Source: Salipiger marinus (lineage in GTDB: Bacteria; Pseudomonadota; Alphaproteobacteria; Rhodobacterales; Rhodobacteraceae). Taken from it: 64,000 nt of DNA. The stretch lies in contig NZ_FNEJ01000016.1 in assembly GCF_900100085.1 (NCBI RefSeq), positions 49,857 through 113,856 on the forward strand, read 5' to 3'. Both the position numbers and the translations under genes were made by a program. This document shows, one piece after another, positions 25,743 to 35,789 of the stretch (position 1 is the stretch's first letter; each line of letters begins with the position of its first letter). Below the pieces are notes generated by a model that made no database searches, was not told the origin of the DNA, and saw only the letters and a program-made list of their open reading frames with translations.

Positions 25743-26819
25743 ATGCAGGTATCGATCGTGGGCGCCGGAGGGGTGGCCTATTCCTATGCCGCCGTGCTGG
25801 CAGAGCGGGGCCATCAGCCGAGGATCTGGTCGCCCTCGGGCAGGCGCGGGGCGGAACTGGCGGCGGGCGCGCCGCTGCAGGCCAGCACCGCGCTGGAGGG
25901 ATCCTTCGCTGTCGAGGTCGCGCGGTCGGTGAAGGATCTGGCGGAGGCCGGGACCGTCATCTTCGCCCTTCCGGCCTATGGCTATCACGAGGTGATGGGC
26001 CGGGTCGTGCCCGTGCTGCGCGACGGGCAGACCCTCATCCTCAGCGGGCATCTGTCCTTTGCCGCCGTCTATCTGTCGAAACTGCTGGCGGCGCGCGGTC
26101 TTGCCTGCCCGATCGTGGTCTGGAACACCACCGCCTCGACGGGGCGGCAGACCGGACCCACCTCGGTGTCGATCTCCATGCTGCGGCCAAAGGTCGAGAT
26201 GGCGGCCCTTCCCGACCGGGCGGGCGAGGCGGCGCTTCTGCTGTGCCGCAGCCTGTTCGGCGACCGGTTCGCCCTGTCGGACGACATGCTCGGCGTCGAT
26301 CTCGGCAATCTCAATCCGATCGTGCATTACGGGATCGCCCTTTTCAACCTGACCCGGATGGAGCTGGCGGAGGACTGGGCGCAGCAGGCGCATATCACCC
26401 CGGCCGTGGCCCGTTTCCTCGAGGATCTGGACCGCGAGCGGCTGGCGGTGGCGGAGGCGCTCGGCGTCCGGACCCGCAGCATCCATCAGGCCTATGCCGT
26501 GCCGGGCAAGATCGAGATCGGGCCGCTGGCCGAGATGCTGCGCCAGATCACCGCCACGCGGAAGGGCGTGAACGGGCCCAGATCGCTGGACACCCGTTAT
26601 GTGACCGAAGACGTGCCCTACGGGCTGCTGACGACGGTGCGGCTGGCCGATCTGGCGCAGGTCGAGGTGCCGCTGCACCGGGCCGGGATCACGATTTTCT
26701 CCGCCCTCTATGGCCGGGATTTTGCCGCCGAAAACCGGATCCTGCCGGAAATCGACGCGGCCTTCGCCTCGGCAGCGACCCTGCGCCGCGCCGTCACTCA
26801 GGGCTGGGCGGCGATCTGA
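25743..26819 (+). CDS. Octopine/nopaline dehydrogenase-family protein
   Basis: The ATG at 25743 has a strong AGGAGGGG ribosome site. The 358-residue protein begins with a Rossmann motif (VSIVGAGGVAYSYAAVLAERGH) and carries the opine-dehydrogenase C-terminal domain, with N-L-N-P-I-V-H-Y-G at about residue 195 containing the catalytic His. Such enzymes reversibly condense an amino acid and a 2-oxo acid with NAD(P)H. It lies convergent to and overlaps by 22 bases the MmgE/PrpD gene at the end of the opine-like catabolic operon. Whether it makes or oxidises an opine is not known. Confidence 0.85.
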   Translation: MQVSIVGAGGVAYSYAAVLAERGHQPRIWSPSGRRGAELAAGAPLQASTALEGSFAVEVARSVKDLAEAGTVIFALPAYGYHEVMGRVVPVLRDGQTLILSGHLSFAAVYLSKLLAARGLACPIVVWNTTASTGRQTGPTSVSISMLRPKVEMAALPDRAGEAALLLCRSLFGDRFALSDDMLGVDLGNLNPIVHYGIALFNLTRMELAEDWAQQAHITPAVARFLEDLDRERLAVAEALGVRTRSIHQAYAVPGKIEIGPLAEMLRQITATRKGVNGPRSLDTRYVTEDVPYGLLTTVRLADLAQVEVPLHRAGITIFSALYGRDFAAENRILPEIDAAFASAATLRRAVTQGWAAI

Positions 26820-28147
26820 TCCAGCGGGCGGGCGAGCAGCCCGTCCACCCCCGCCACCCGGTCTGCGGCAAGATCCGCCGCCAGATCCTGCAGAGCCCGG
26901 CCCAGCAGCGGCGCCCCGAGGGAGTCGGTGACCGCGCGGGCCTTCCCCTGCAGATCCTCCCAGCTTAGCGGATCCGAAGCCTCGCCCCGGGGGGAGGTGA
27001 CCGGCGAGACGAGCCTGCGCCCGGACCCGCTGACCGTGACCCGCGCCAGCGTCTCCTGCGGGAAGCGGGCGTCAAGATCCGCAGACAGGACCAGCGACAC
27101 GCGCTGCGCCAGAGCCTCCACCGCCGGATCATGCAGGACGTCCTGCCGCAGATGCATCAGCCCCCGCTCCCCCCGCCGCAGGGCAAGCGCAAGGCAGTAG
27201 GGAATGCTGTATTGCAGATCGGTCAGGTTGGCGGGCCGCGTCAGGTTCGAGATCCGCAGCGCGCCGCTGGTCGTCTCGACCGTGATCGCCTCGGCCCCGG
27301 TCAGGTCATGCGCCGCCCTCAGCCCCAGCAGCGCCTCCAGCGGGGCGTGAACATGGCGGCAGCAGGCGTAAAGCTTGTGATAGACGCGGCAGATCTGCGG
27401 ATCCTCCCCGATCCGCAGCGGGCCCTGCAGGTCGTAATGGCGGGCGCTGTCCAGAATGTTTCTGGGGCCGCTATGGCCCGCCTCGGCCAGATGCAGCGCG
27501 GCAATCCCGGTCACCACCGACCACGGGATCCCCTCCTTCACGTCGCTGCCCTCGGGATCGGGATCGCGCGGCGGCGGCGCGCTGGCAAAAAGCTGGTTCG
27601 GCGCGGTTTCCCCGGCAATCGCCAGCGCATGTTCAAGGACGGCGGCAGAGGTGCCGCTCAGCGCCCCTGCCGTGGCGGCGGCGGCATAGGCGCCCCATGT
27701 GCCGGTATTGCCATAGCTGCGCCGGGCCGCGGCGATGGTGATCCCGACCTCGTATCCGATCGCGATCGCGGACAGGATCCGCTCCCACGAGGCCTGCCGG
27801 GCCTGCCCGACGGCAAGCGCGGCGGGGATCACCACCGCGCCGGGATGGCCGCGCGCCAGCCGGTGGCCATCATCCAGATCCTGCGCCGAGGCCGCCGCGC
27901 TGTTGGCCCATGCAGCCCCGAGGGCGGAGGCGGTCCTGCCCGAGAACCAGACCGGCACCGGGCCCTGCCCCATCAGATCCGCCACGCGGCGGACGGCCTG
28001 CGGGCCGCGATCCGCATGCCCCGCCGCCGCCGCCACGATCAGGTCAAACAGGCAGCGCAGCGCCGCCTCGCGGGTCTGCCCGGCAAGGGGGATATCCCGC
28101 GCCTGCACGACATAGGCAGCGAGGGAGGTCAGCATCCTGCGGTCCAT
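26798..28147 (-). CDS. MmgE/PrpD family protein
   Basis: The 449-residue protein is full length for the MmgE/PrpD family (2-methylcitrate dehydratase-like; also iminodisuccinate epimerase and others). Family features are the helical N-terminal domain with LDDGHRLARGHPGAVVIPAALA near residue 90 and AIAIGYEVGITI near 127, and the smaller C-terminal lid with YHKLYACCRHVHAPLEA near 262. Its start follows directly on the stop of the ABC ATPase gene, so it is the last gene of the transporter/oxidase operon. The real substrate is unknown; in this setting an epimerase or dehydratase acting on the product of opine cleavage is inference. Confidence 0.85.
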   Translation of the reverse strand: MDRRMLTSLAAYVVQARDIPLAGQTREAALRCLFDLIVAAAAGHADRGPQAVRRVADLMGQGPVPVWFSGRTASALGAAWANSAAASAQDLDDGHRLARGHPGAVVIPAALAVGQARQASWERILSAIAIGYEVGITIAAARRSYGNTGTWGAYAAAATAGALSGTSAAVLEHALAIAGETAPNQLFASAPPPRDPDPEGSDVKEGIPWSVVTGIAALHLAEAGHSGPRNILDSARHYDLQGPLRIGEDPQICRVYHKLYACCRHVHAPLEALLGLRAAHDLTGAEAITVETTSGALRISNLTRPANLTDLQYSIPYCLALALRRGERGLMHLRQDVLHDPAVEALAQRVSLVLSADLDARFPQETLARVTVSGSGRRLVSPVTSPRGEASDPLSWEDLQGKARAVTDSLGAPLLGRALQDLAADLAADRVAGVDGLLARPLDQIAAQP

Positions 28148-29965
28148 CTAGTGCTCCATGACCAGATGATCGATGCCGGCCTGATGATACTGCCGCTGCG
28201 GGGGCACGTAATCCGCGGGCCGGATCGGGCTCGGGATCTCGTCGCTGGCCAGCGGCTCGCGGACCCGGCGGCGGGCCGGATCGGGCACCGGCACCGCCGA
28301 GAGCAGCTTGCGCGTATAGGGGTGCTGCGGATTGCCGAAGACCTGCGCGCGCGGCCCGATCTCCACCACCTCGCCCAGATACATCACCGCCACCCGGTGA
28401 CTGACCCGCTCGACCACCGCCATGTCATGGCTGATGAACAGATAGGCGAGCCCCAGCCGCGCCTGCAGATCCAGCAGGAGGTTCACGATCTGCGCCTTGA
28501 TCGACACATCCAGCGCCGAGACGGATTCATCGGCCACGATCAGCCGCGGCTCCATCCCCAGGGCGCGGGCGATGCAGATGCGCTGGCGCTGTCCGCCAGA
28601 AAACTCATGCGGATAGCGCCCCGCCACCCCGGCGGGCAGCCCTACCTGTTCAAGCAGGGCCGCCACCCGCCGCCGCGCCGTCTGCCGGTCCGCCAGCCCA
28701 TGCACCAGCATCGGTTCCGCAATCGCGGCGCCGACGGTCTGGCGGGGATCAAGGCTGGCATAGGGATCCTGAAAGATCATCTGCATCCGGCACCGCTCGG
28801 CCTGCAGGCTGGACTTGCTCAGCGAAGAGAGAGAGCGCCCCCCGATCAGCACCTCGCCCGAGCTGGGCGTCTCGAGATGCAGGATGGACCGGCCCGTGGT
28901 CGATTTCCCGCAGCCGCTTTCCCCGACAAGGGCCAGCGTTTCCCCCGCCCGCACGTCGAAGGACACGTTTTCCACCGCATGGACGCGCCCGCGGATGCCC
29001 CGGAAAAGACCGCCCCGGATGTCGAAGCGCGTCGTCAGGTTGCGCACCTGCAGCAGCGGCTCCTCCTCGCGGCGGACGGTGTCCGTCTCGGGCACCGGGG
29101 GCGTCGTCGTGGTGCCGTGCTCGTCCATCTCGGGAAAGGGCGTCGGGCGGTCCGAACCACCCATCGCGCCCAGTTTCGGCACGGCAAAAAGCAGCGTGCG
29201 GGTATAGGGATGCTGCGGTCTGGCAAAGATGTCGCGGCAGGTGCCCGCCTCGACCACATCGCCCCGCCGCATCACCACGGCGCGGTCGGCGATTTCGGCG
29301 ACCACGCCCATGTCATGGGTGATGAACAGCACGCCCATCTTTTCCTCGTCCTGCAGCTCCTTGATAAGCTGCAGGATCTGCGCCTGAATGGTCACGTCCA
29401 GCGCCGTGGTCGGCTCGTCGGCGATCAGCAGCTTGGGGCGGCAGGCCAGTGCTATGGCGATCATCACGCGCTGGCGCATCCCGCCCGAGAACTGGTGCGG
29501 AAATTCGTCCAGCCGCCGCCGGGCCGAGGGAATGCGGACACGCTCGAGCAGCGCCAGCGCCTCGGCCCGCGCGGCGGTGTGGCTCATGGAGCGGTGGATC
29601 GACAGCGATTCCGCGATCTGCTCGCCCACCGTCATGGTCGGGTTGAGCGAGGTCATCGGTTCCTGAAACACCATGGCGATCCTGTTGCCCCGGATATCGG
29701 CCATCGCCGCCTCGTTGAGGCGGGTCAGATCCCTGCCGTCGAACCGGATGCTGCCCTGCGCGATCCGCGCCCCCGGCGGCAGGAGCCGCAGGATGGACAG
29801 CGCCGTGACCGACTTGCCCGAGCCGGATTCCCCCACGACGGCTAGCGTCTCGTTCGCGTGGATCTGCAGCGACAGGTCATGGACGGCGGGCTGCCAGCCG
29901 CCGGGGCTGCGGAATTCGGTGCGCAGGTTCTGCACGTCAAGGATCGGAGAACTGTCGGGGATCAT
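28148..29965 (-). CDS. Peptide/opine ABC transporter, fused twin ATPase (DppD-DppF)
   Basis: The 605-residue protein contains two complete ABC ATPases: first Walker A GESGSGKS near residue 40 with signature FSGGMRQRV, second Walker A GESGCGKS near residue 355 with signature FSGGQRQRI, each followed by a Walker B ([12 protein letters not shown] and [12 protein letters not shown]). A YTRTLL / YTRKLL oligopeptide-ATPase motif follows each. ATG 29965 has GAGAGGA about 8 bases upstream; ATG 29980 overlapping the permease stop is an alternative. It powers the permeases encoded next to it. The fused arrangement is known from YejF/GsiA-type systems. Confidence 0.93.
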   Translation of the reverse strand: MIPDSSPILDVQNLRTEFRSPGGWQPAVHDLSLQIHANETLAVVGESGSGKSVTALSILRLLPPGARIAQGSIRFDGRDLTRLNEAAMADIRGNRIAMVFQEPMTSLNPTMTVGEQIAESLSIHRSMSHTAARAEALALLERVRIPSARRRLDEFPHQFSGGMRQRVMIAIALACRPKLLIADEPTTALDVTIQAQILQLIKELQDEEKMGVLFITHDMGVVAEIADRAVVMRRGDVVEAGTCRDIFARPQHPYTRTLLFAVPKLGAMGGSDRPTPFPEMDEHGTTTTPPVPETDTVRREEEPLLQVRNLTTRFDIRGGLFRGIRGRVHAVENVSFDVRAGETLALVGESGCGKSTTGRSILHLETPSSGEVLIGGRSLSSLSKSSLQAERCRMQMIFQDPYASLDPRQTVGAAIAEPMLVHGLADRQTARRRVAALLEQVGLPAGVAGRYPHEFSGGQRQRICIARALGMEPRLIVADESVSALDVSIKAQIVNLLLDLQARLGLAYLFISHDMAVVERVSHRVAVMYLGEVVEIGPRAQVFGNPQHPYTRKLLSAVPVPDPARRRVREPLASDEIPSPIRPADYVPPQRQYHQAGIDHLVMEH

Positions 29966-29976
29966 GGGCTGTCCTC

Positions 29977-30840
29977 TCATTCCGCGCGGGTTTTGGGATC
30001 GATCGCGTCGCGCAGGGCGTCGCCAAGAATGTTGAGCGCAAGCACCGTCATCAGGATCGCGAGGCTCGGAAAGACCGCCAGCCACCACGAGTCGAGAATG
30101 TTCTCGAAGCCCTCGCGGATCATGCTGCCCCATGTCGGCGTGGGCGGCGGCACGCCGAGCCCGATGAAGCTGAGCGCGGCTTCGGTCCGGATCGCGCTCG
30201 CCATCCACATCGAGCCCATCACCACCACCTCGGAGACCATGTTGGGGAAAATGTGCAGGCCCATGAGGCGCGGAGTGGAAAAGCCCATCGCGCGGCCCGC
30301 CTCGATGAAATCGCGCTGCTTGAGGGCAATGGTCGGCGCGCGGGCCACCCGGGCGAAGGGCGCAATTTCGGTGATGGCGATGGCGATCACCAGATTTTCG
30401 AAACTGGCGCCCAGCATCGCGGCGATCATCAGGCCCAGCAGCAGCGTCGGAAAGGACAGCATGACATCGAGAAAGCTCATCACCACGCGGTCGAAGATGC
30501 CGCCGATGAAGCCCGACAGGATGCCGATGGCCGATCCGATCACCATCGCGATCAGGATCGCGACAAAGCCCACGACCAGCGACACGCGCGCGCCATAGAT
30601 CAGCCGGGACAGCACGTCCCGCCCGTAAGTGTCCGTGCCCAGCCAGAAGTCGGCGGAAGGCGGCTGGAGCCGGTTGATGATGTGCTGCTCCAGCGGATCG
30701 TAAGGCGCCAGCAGCGGCGCGAAGACGGCGGCGCAGACGATGACCAGCAGCAGCGCCAGCCCGACCCAGGACAGCCGGTTGCGGCGGAAGGCCAGCCACA
30801 GGGCGTTCTGGCGGGCGGGGATTTCGGAGGTTATGGACAT
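29977..30840 (-). CDS. ABC transporter permease, DppC type
   Basis: The 287-residue inner-membrane protein has the N-terminal DppC/OppC domain (one helix, [21 protein letters not shown]) and five further helices. The coupling-helix EAA motif is [21 protein letters not shown] near residue 182. [22 protein letters not shown] near residue 68 is typical of the family. It forms the channel with the DppB-type protein, whose stop overlaps its start by one base. The substrate class is set by the binding protein at 36.7-38.3 kb. Confidence 0.93.
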   Translation of the reverse strand: MSITSEIPARQNALWLAFRRNRLSWVGLALLLVIVCAAVFAPLLAPYDPLEQHIINRLQPPSADFWLGTDTYGRDVLSRLIYGARVSLVVGFVAILIAMVIGSAIGILSGFIGGIFDRVVMSFLDVMLSFPTLLLGLMIAAMLGASFENLVIAIAITEIAPFARVARAPTIALKQRDFIEAGRAMGFSTPRLMGLHIFPNMVSEVVVMGSMWMASAIRTEAALSFIGLGVPPPTPTWGSMIREGFENILDSWWLAVFPSLAILMTVLALNILGDALRDAIDPKTRAE

Positions 30841-31778
30841 CAGTTGTATTTCACCCTCGGATCGACCAGCCCGTAGGCGATGTCTGTCAGCATGTTCACA
30901 AAGATCACGAATGTCGCGAAGACGACCATCAGGCCCTGCAGCAGGGTGTAGTCACGGGCGTTCAGCGCCCCAAGGATCAGCCGCCCCAGCCCGGGCCGCG
31001 AAAAGACGATCTCGGTCAGGACGGAATTGCCGATCAGCGTCCCGAAATAGAGGCCGACGATGGTGACCACCGGGATCAGCGCGTTGCGCAGCGCATGCCG
31101 CCGGATCAGCGCGCCGGGGCGCACGCCCTTGGCGCGGGCGGTGCGGATGTAATCCTCGTTGAGCACGCCCAGCATGGAGGAGCGCGTGACCCGGGTGATG
31201 TAGGCTGTCATGATCAGGCCCAGATTCAGCGCAGGCAGGGCGAGGCTGCGCAGGTGATCGCCGACCCCGCTGCCGCTGCTGCCGATCACCGGGAACCAGC
31301 GCAGATGCACGGCAAAGGCCAGCAGCATCAGGATGCCCGAGACGAAGGCGGGAAAGGACAGGCCGATCAGCGACAGGACGCGGCTGAAATAATCCGGCCA
31401 CAGGTTCCGGTGCAGGGCGGCATAGGTGCCAAGCGGAATGCCGAAGATCGCGCCGATCACCAGCGCCGCCGCCGTCAGTTCCAGCGTGTAGGGCAGCACG
31501 ACCGCCACCTCCTGCAGCACGCTGCGGCCGGTGGCGAGCGAGCGGCCAAAATCGCCGGTGGCCGCCTTGGCCAGAAAATCGATGTATTGAACGTGGATCG
31601 GCTGATCCAGTCCAAGCTGGCTGCGCATCGCCGCCAGAGATTCCGCGCTGGCCTGATCGCCCAGAATGGCGATGGCAGCATCCCCCGGCACCAGCCTGAC
31701 CAGCACGAAGACGACGGTCAGCATCAGAAGCAGGGTCGGAATCGCCAGAAGGACGCGCCGGATCATGTATTGGGTCAT
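30840..31778 (-). CDS. ABC transporter permease, DppB type
   Basis: The 312-residue protein starts [19 protein letters not shown], the usual DppB/OppB N-terminal helix, and has LVPGDAA near residue 30 and the EAA motif [26 protein letters not shown] near residue 202, with six predicted membrane helices. Its start overlaps the stop of the FAD oxidase gene by 4 bases, which ties uptake and oxidation in one transcript. Confidence 0.93.
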   Translation of the reverse strand: MTQYMIRRVLLAIPTLLLMLTVVFVLVRLVPGDAAIAILGDQASAESLAAMRSQLGLDQPIHVQYIDFLAKAATGDFGRSLATGRSVLQEVAVVLPYTLELTAAALVIGAIFGIPLGTYAALHRNLWPDYFSRVLSLIGLSFPAFVSGILMLLAFAVHLRWFPVIGSSGSGVGDHLRSLALPALNLGLIMTAYITRVTRSSMLGVLNEDYIRTARAKGVRPGALIRRHALRNALIPVVTIVGLYFGTLIGNSVLTEIVFSRPGLGRLILGALNARDYTLLQGLMVVFATFVIFVNMLTDIAYGLVDPRVKYN

Positions 31779-32896
31779 GCGGCGGCTCCCTGAAGTGTCA
31801 GACGGTCGGAGGTGAAGGGCTGCAGGGTCTCTGGCACGATCCCCGTCGTCACCATCTTGGCCATGGCAGCCCCTGCGGCGGGCACAAGCTGGAATCCGTG
31901 CCCCGAGAAGCCGAAGATGTGGAACAGCCCCTCGGTCTTGCCCGGGCAGATGACCGGCAGCAGATCCTGCGTCTTGCCCTCGATCCCCGACCAGCAGCGG
32001 GTGATCCGGGTGCCCGCGACCGACGGCATCAGCTCCGCCGCCGCCGCCGCCCCCCGGGCCAGCGCGTGGAAATCCAGCGCGGTGCGCCCGCTGTCGAGGT
32101 CATAGCGCCCCTGAATGCCCCCGCCCAGCACCAGCGTGCCCTGCGAGGACTGCTTGAAGGACAGGGACCGGCCCACGATGCTGACCACCGGGCGGATGGT
32201 CTGGGTCAGCCGTTCGGTCACCATCATCATCGAGGCCTTCGCGGAGAGCGGGATCGTCTCTCCCGCCATCGCGGCGATGCGGGATCCCCAGGCGCCTGCG
32301 GCATTCACCACCCGGGGTGCCGCGAACCTGCCCGCCTTTGTCTCCACCGTCCAGCCGTCGCGGCTGTGCTGCAGGGACCGGACCGGCGCGCCTTCAAGGA
32401 TGGTGACACCCGCCCGCTGTGCGGCGGCGCGGAACGCCACCAGCGTGCGGTGCGGGTCCGCCGCACCATCATCGGCGGCATAGGCAGCGCCGATGAATTT
32501 GTGGTTGAGACCCGGCACGAGCTGGCGCAGCTGGTCCTGCCCGATGACCGTTTCATTGGCATAGCCCTGCGCCGTCAGGCGCGAGATGCGCTGCGTCTCG
32601 GCTTCAAGCTGGGCGTCGCTGGCGACGACCCGAAGCTGGCCATGGGCGTGAAAGCCGCAATCGTCCGCCACCAGATCGGCGATCCGGTGCCACATCTCCA
32701 TGGCGATGACCGAAAGCGGCATCTCGAGCGGGTTGCGCCCCAGCGTGCGCACCCCGGCAGCCGAGGCGCCGGAGGCGTGGCGGCCCACGAATTCGCCTTC
32801 CAGAACGGTGACCTGCGCCCCGCCTCTGGCCAGATGCAGGGCGGCGGACAGGCCATGCAGGCCGCCTCCGATGACAAGGACATCCGGATTGGTCAT
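31775..32896 (-). CDS. FAD-dependent amine/opine oxidase, HcnC/OoxB type
   Basis: The ATG at 32896 overlaps the stop of the preceding gene (ATGA) and begins the dinucleotide-binding fold (VLVIGGGLHGLSAALHLARGG). The 373-residue protein is a DadA-family flavoprotein with the C-terminal FAD contact DLLPVICPGKTEGLFHIFGFSGHGFQL. With the two upstream genes (FAD/BFD-type subunit and small 2Fe-2S protein) it matches the three-part hydrogen cyanide synthase/opine oxidase architecture. In this architecture it would be the catalytic subunit oxidising the C-N bond of an imino- or N-carboxyalkyl-amino acid. Cyanide production cannot be excluded but is not supported by the context. Confidence 0.85.
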   Translation of the reverse strand: MTNPDVLVIGGGLHGLSAALHLARGGAQVTVLEGEFVGRHASGASAAGVRTLGRNPLEMPLSVIAMEMWHRIADLVADDCGFHAHGQLRVVASDAQLEAETQRISRLTAQGYANETVIGQDQLRQLVPGLNHKFIGAAYAADDGAADPHRTLVAFRAAAQRAGVTILEGAPVRSLQHSRDGWTVETKAGRFAAPRVVNAAGAWGSRIAAMAGETIPLSAKASMMMVTERLTQTIRPVVSIVGRSLSFKQSSQGTLVLGGGIQGRYDLDSGRTALDFHALARGAAAAAELMPSVAGTRITRCWSGIEGKTQDLLPVICPGKTEGLFHIFGFSGHGFQLVPAAGAAMAKMVTTGIVPETLQPFTSDRLTLQGAAA

Positions 32897-34278
32897 GGCG
32901 CCTCGCGCCCCTCTTCCAGAGCCGCAAGCTCTCCCAGCGTGACCGGTTTCAGCGGCGGGCGGATGCGGAAGAAGCCGGTCTCTCCCCGGCTCTGGCCGTA
33001 TTCTTCGGAGAGGATCCGGTTCACGCCATAGCCGCATTGCCGCCCCTGACAGGGGCCCATGCCGCAGCGGGTATAGGCCTTGATCTGGTTCGGGCCGCCC
33101 CGGTGCAGCTTGGCCGCGGCCCGGATGTCGCCCGCGGTCAGTTCCTCGCAGCGGCAGAGCACCGTCTCGTCCGGGATCTCCGCCTCGGGGGGCGGGTAAA
33201 GCGCGTCGATCACCGGGCGGGCGGCGGTCCGCTGGTCCAGCGCCCGGCGCGCGCTGCGCAGCGCCGGATCAGGCGATCCCACCCCCAGACGCTGCGCGAT
33301 GCCAAGGGCGGCGATGCGGCCCCGGGCCTCGGCGGCCAGCGCGCCTGCGATCCCCGCGCCGTCGCCCGCAAGATAGAGCCCCTCGACGCTGGTCATGCCG
33401 AACTCATCCGTGCGCGGCACAAAACATCCCTGCGCGTCGGACCAGTCATGGTCGCAGTTCATCGCCAGCGTGGCATGGATCGACGGCACGACGCCTTCGT
33501 GCAGAAGCACCAGCGAGGCCGGCTTCTGATGCGTCACGCCGTCAGCGGTGGTGTAGGCGATGGACTCGACCCGCTCCTGCCCGAGCGCCCGCAGGTCGCG
33601 CACGCCGCGCAGCCATGGAAAGCCTTCCGCCTGCAGGGCCCGCATCCATTTCAGCCCCTTGAGCAGGTCGCTGCGGCCCCGCAGGGCCGCAAGGGCATGG
33701 GGGAGCACCCGGCCCGCCTGCCCGCGCGGCGTCGTGTCGAGATAGCCCGCGATCCTGCCGCCAAGCGCCAGCAGCTGGCGCATGTAGAGCAGCGGCAGCG
33801 GTCCGGATCCGGCGATCCAGACCGGCGCGTCAGGGATCTGGGCCGAGGTTTTCAGCAGGATCTGCGCAGCCCCGACCGTCATCACCCCGGGCAGGGTCCA
33901 GCCCGGAATGGCGACGGGGCGTTCCTGCGCGCCGGTTGCCAGCAGCACGGCGCGGTATTTTCGCGAAAAGGCCGCCCCCTCCTTCGACATGAAGACCTGA
34001 AAGCCCGGTTCAAGATGCCAGAGCCGGGTTCCCGGCAGATAGGCGACCCCCGAGGCGCGGAAGCGGGCGATACGCGCCTGCCCCTCGGCATAGTCCGGAC
34101 CCAGAGCCGCACGCAGGCTGTCGGATCGCGCGGCTTCGCTGGCGCGCCAGATCTGGCCGCCGGGCAGCGCCTGTTCGTCGACGACCAGCGGGGCCAGCCC
34201 CAGTTCGGCCATCTGCACCGCCGCCGCCATGCCTGCCGGACCTGCGCCGACGATCAGGATGTCATGTTGGGATGTCAT
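32893..34278 (-). CDS. FAD/NAD(P)-binding oxidase subunit with BFD-type Fe-S domain, HcnB/OoxA type
   Basis: The 461-residue protein has an N-terminal FAD motif (ILIVGAGPAGMAAAVQMAELG), a second NAD-type motif (PVWIAGSGPLPLLYMRQLLALGG near residue 150) and a C-terminal BFD-like cluster VLCRCEELTAGDI...YTRCGMGPCQGRQCG (about 385-435) with four cysteines. This is the electron-transfer alpha subunit of opine/nopaline oxidases and HCN synthase. It overlaps both neighbours by 4 bases. Electrons probably pass from the HcnC-like subunit through it to a membrane acceptor. Confidence 0.88.
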   Translation of the reverse strand: MTSQHDILIVGAGPAGMAAAVQMAELGLAPLVVDEQALPGGQIWRASEAARSDSLRAALGPDYAEGQARIARFRASGVAYLPGTRLWHLEPGFQVFMSKEGAAFSRKYRAVLLATGAQERPVAIPGWTLPGVMTVGAAQILLKTSAQIPDAPVWIAGSGPLPLLYMRQLLALGGRIAGYLDTTPRGQAGRVLPHALAALRGRSDLLKGLKWMRALQAEGFPWLRGVRDLRALGQERVESIAYTTADGVTHQKPASLVLLHEGVVPSIHATLAMNCDHDWSDAQGCFVPRTDEFGMTSVEGLYLAGDGAGIAGALAAEARGRIAALGIAQRLGVGSPDPALRSARRALDQRTAARPVIDALYPPPEAEIPDETVLCRCEELTAGDIRAAAKLHRGGPNQIKAYTRCGMGPCQGRQCGYGVNRILSEEYGQSRGETGFFRIRPPLKPVTLGELAALEEGREAP

Positions 34279-34574
34279 AGCGTGATCCTCAGCTTGCCTC
34301 GGGGACGCTCGATCCGCATGCCGGGCCGGGCTTCGACCAGACAGGTCTGCACCGAGGTCTCGTCATCCACCGTCGCCAGACAGTCGAAACAGACGCCCAT
34401 CAGGCAGAACGGCGCCCGCGGCGTTTCCTTGACCGGCGTGTGCCGGGCGATATGCGGGGCGGTGCGCAGCAGGACCGCCGCGACGGTGTCGCCGGGACGG
34501 GCAATGGCCGCCACCCCGTCGATATAGACATGGAAAGAGGAAACACCGGGATCAGTGAGCTGTCTGAACATCAA
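34275..34574 (-). CDS. Small (2Fe-2S) protein, HcnA/opine oxidase gamma type
   Basis: The 99-residue protein carries the cysteine pattern C-L-M-G-V-C-F-D-C near residue 57, and a further Cys in QTCL near 75, giving a plant-type [2Fe-2S] site. It corresponds to HcnA or the SoxA-N-like domain of opine and sarcosine oxidases and delivers electrons with the two large subunits. It overlaps the next downstream gene by 4 bases and the upstream FAD oxidoreductase by 23 bases. Confidence 0.88.
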   Translation of the reverse strand: MMFRQLTDPGVSSFHVYIDGVAAIARPGDTVAAVLLRTAPHIARHTPVKETPRAPFCLMGVCFDCLATVDDETSVQTCLVEARPGMRIERPRGKLRITL

Positions 34575-35691
34575 AGCGCCTGTGATGGAAGGGATCGTAG
34601 GACTCGGGAAGCGTGCCGGAGGCGATATGCCCGGCCAGTTCCTGTGAATGGATCGCGGCGAGCGTCACGCCGGAATGGCAGCTGGCACTGAAGATGCCCG
34701 GATGCTGCCGCGACTGCGCGTAGACGGGATGGCCGTCCGGCGTCATGATCCGCAGGCCCGACCAGTGCCGGACCATCTGCACCCGGGCCAGCGCCGGGGC
34801 GATCTCGATCGTCTTGCGCGACAGCCATGCCGAGGCGCGGGTGGTCGCGGCGGTATCGGGCCCGACCTCTTCCTTTGTCGCCCCGATCATCATCGTGCCC
34901 TCGGCGGTCTGCCGCAGCCCGCTGCAGGGAAAGGGCAGGACCGGGGCAAGACGCTGCGTGACCAGAACCTGCCCGCGCTGCGCGCGGATGGGCACCTCCA
35001 GCCCGACCTGACGGCCAAGCGCGCCGCTGGCGATGCCTGCGGCGATGACGACCCGCCCGGCCCGCCAGACCGATGCGCCGCTGCGCACCGCATAGCCCCC
35101 GCCCTCGGCGCGGATCTCCTGCACCGTGCTGTTGCCCCTGATGCAGCCGCCCTGCCGCTGGATCGCGCTGTGCAGCGCCGACAGCAGATGGAGCGGGTTC
35201 ACATGGCCGTCGCGCCTGCCGAAGCTCGCGCCGCTGACGCGGTTGCCAAGCCGCAGATCCGGCAGCAGATCCTGCACCTCGTGGCGGTCCAGCATCTCCA
35301 CATCCGGATCCCCCGCCGCCGGGTTCAGGGCAAGATGTTCCGCATGCAGCCTGTCGATCAGGGCCCTGCGCTGCGCGAGCCCCTCGTCGCCCATGCAGAA
35401 GGCAAGCCCGCCCTTGCGTTCATAGTCGATCCGGGCGCCGCCTGCATCGTCGCGCAGCCCCTCCAGAAAGGCGGGCCACATGTCGCTGCTGCGCTTGGTC
35501 AGATCCTGATAGGCGGGCATGCCCCTGCCCTTGCCCTGCGCCCAGACCAGACCAAAATTCGCCCGGGCGGCCCGGAAATCGGTATCCGCGCCGTCCAGCA
35601 CGAGAACCCGCAGACCGCGCAACCCGAGGCCATACCCGATGGCGGCACCCACGGTGCCCGCCCCGACCACGATCGCATCAAATTCCGCCAT
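34552..35691 (-). CDS. FAD-dependent oxidoreductase of the D-amino-acid dehydrogenase family
   Basis: ATG 35691 was chosen because GGAGAC lies just upstream and the FAD fold starts at once (FDAIVVGAGTVGAAIGYGLGLRGL). The 379-residue protein is a DAO-family flavoprotein, distinct from the HcnC-like one in the same operon. The C-terminal part has HPVYAQSRQHPGIFSASCHSGVTLAAIHSQ, the FAD-contact segment. It is the first gene of the operon, and its substrate may be a D- or N-alkyl amino acid released or imported with the opine. A 20-bp putative operator lies 70 bases upstream. Confidence 0.85.
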   Translation of the reverse strand: MAEFDAIVVGAGTVGAAIGYGLGLRGLRVLVLDGADTDFRAARANFGLVWAQGKGRGMPAYQDLTKRSSDMWPAFLEGLRDDAGGARIDYERKGGLAFCMGDEGLAQRRALIDRLHAEHLALNPAAGDPDVEMLDRHEVQDLLPDLRLGNRVSGASFGRRDGHVNPLHLLSALHSAIQRQGGCIRGNSTVQEIRAEGGGYAVRSGASVWRAGRVVIAAGIASGALGRQVGLEVPIRAQRGQVLVTQRLAPVLPFPCSGLRQTAEGTMMIGATKEEVGPDTAATTRASAWLSRKTIEIAPALARVQMVRHWSGLRIMTPDGHPVYAQSRQHPGIFSASCHSGVTLAAIHSQELAGHIASGTLPESYDPFHHRRFDVQTAH

Positions 35692-35760
35692 GTCGTCTCC
35701 TGTCATCTGTTGCCAGCCTAGACCGGGCGAAGTTATCGTCACAAAGACCGATTTTCAGCT

Positions 35761-35780
35761 TCGGTATTCCACGAGGTTAT
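35761..35780. promoter_or_regulatory. Putative LysR operator, copy 1
   Basis: The 20-bp sequence CGGTATTCCACGAGGTTATG lies between the divergent FAD-oxidoreductase operon and LysR gene and recurs exactly at 38342-38361 before the binding-protein gene. It contains a T-N11-A spacing, the LysR-type box. It is 70 bases from the start of the oxidoreductase gene and 10 bases from that of lysR, suggesting activation of the former and autorepression of the latter. Confidence 0.65.
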
Positions 35781-35789
35781 GGGAGCGCG

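Noticed and set aside
27131..29845. A 904-codon open frame on the plus strand antisense to the MmgE/PrpD and ABC ATPase genes.
   Set aside because: It mirrors the codon structure of two well-supported minus-strand genes; the translation is Arg/Gly/His-rich with no family motif. Long antisense frames are expected at this GC content.
32893..34574. Genes for hydrogen cyanide synthase (hcnABC) as the function of the three-part flavoenzyme.
   Set aside because: The architecture is the same, but the peptide/opine transporter, second oxidase and opine-dehydrogenase homologue fit opine-type catabolism better; cyanide production has no contextual support.
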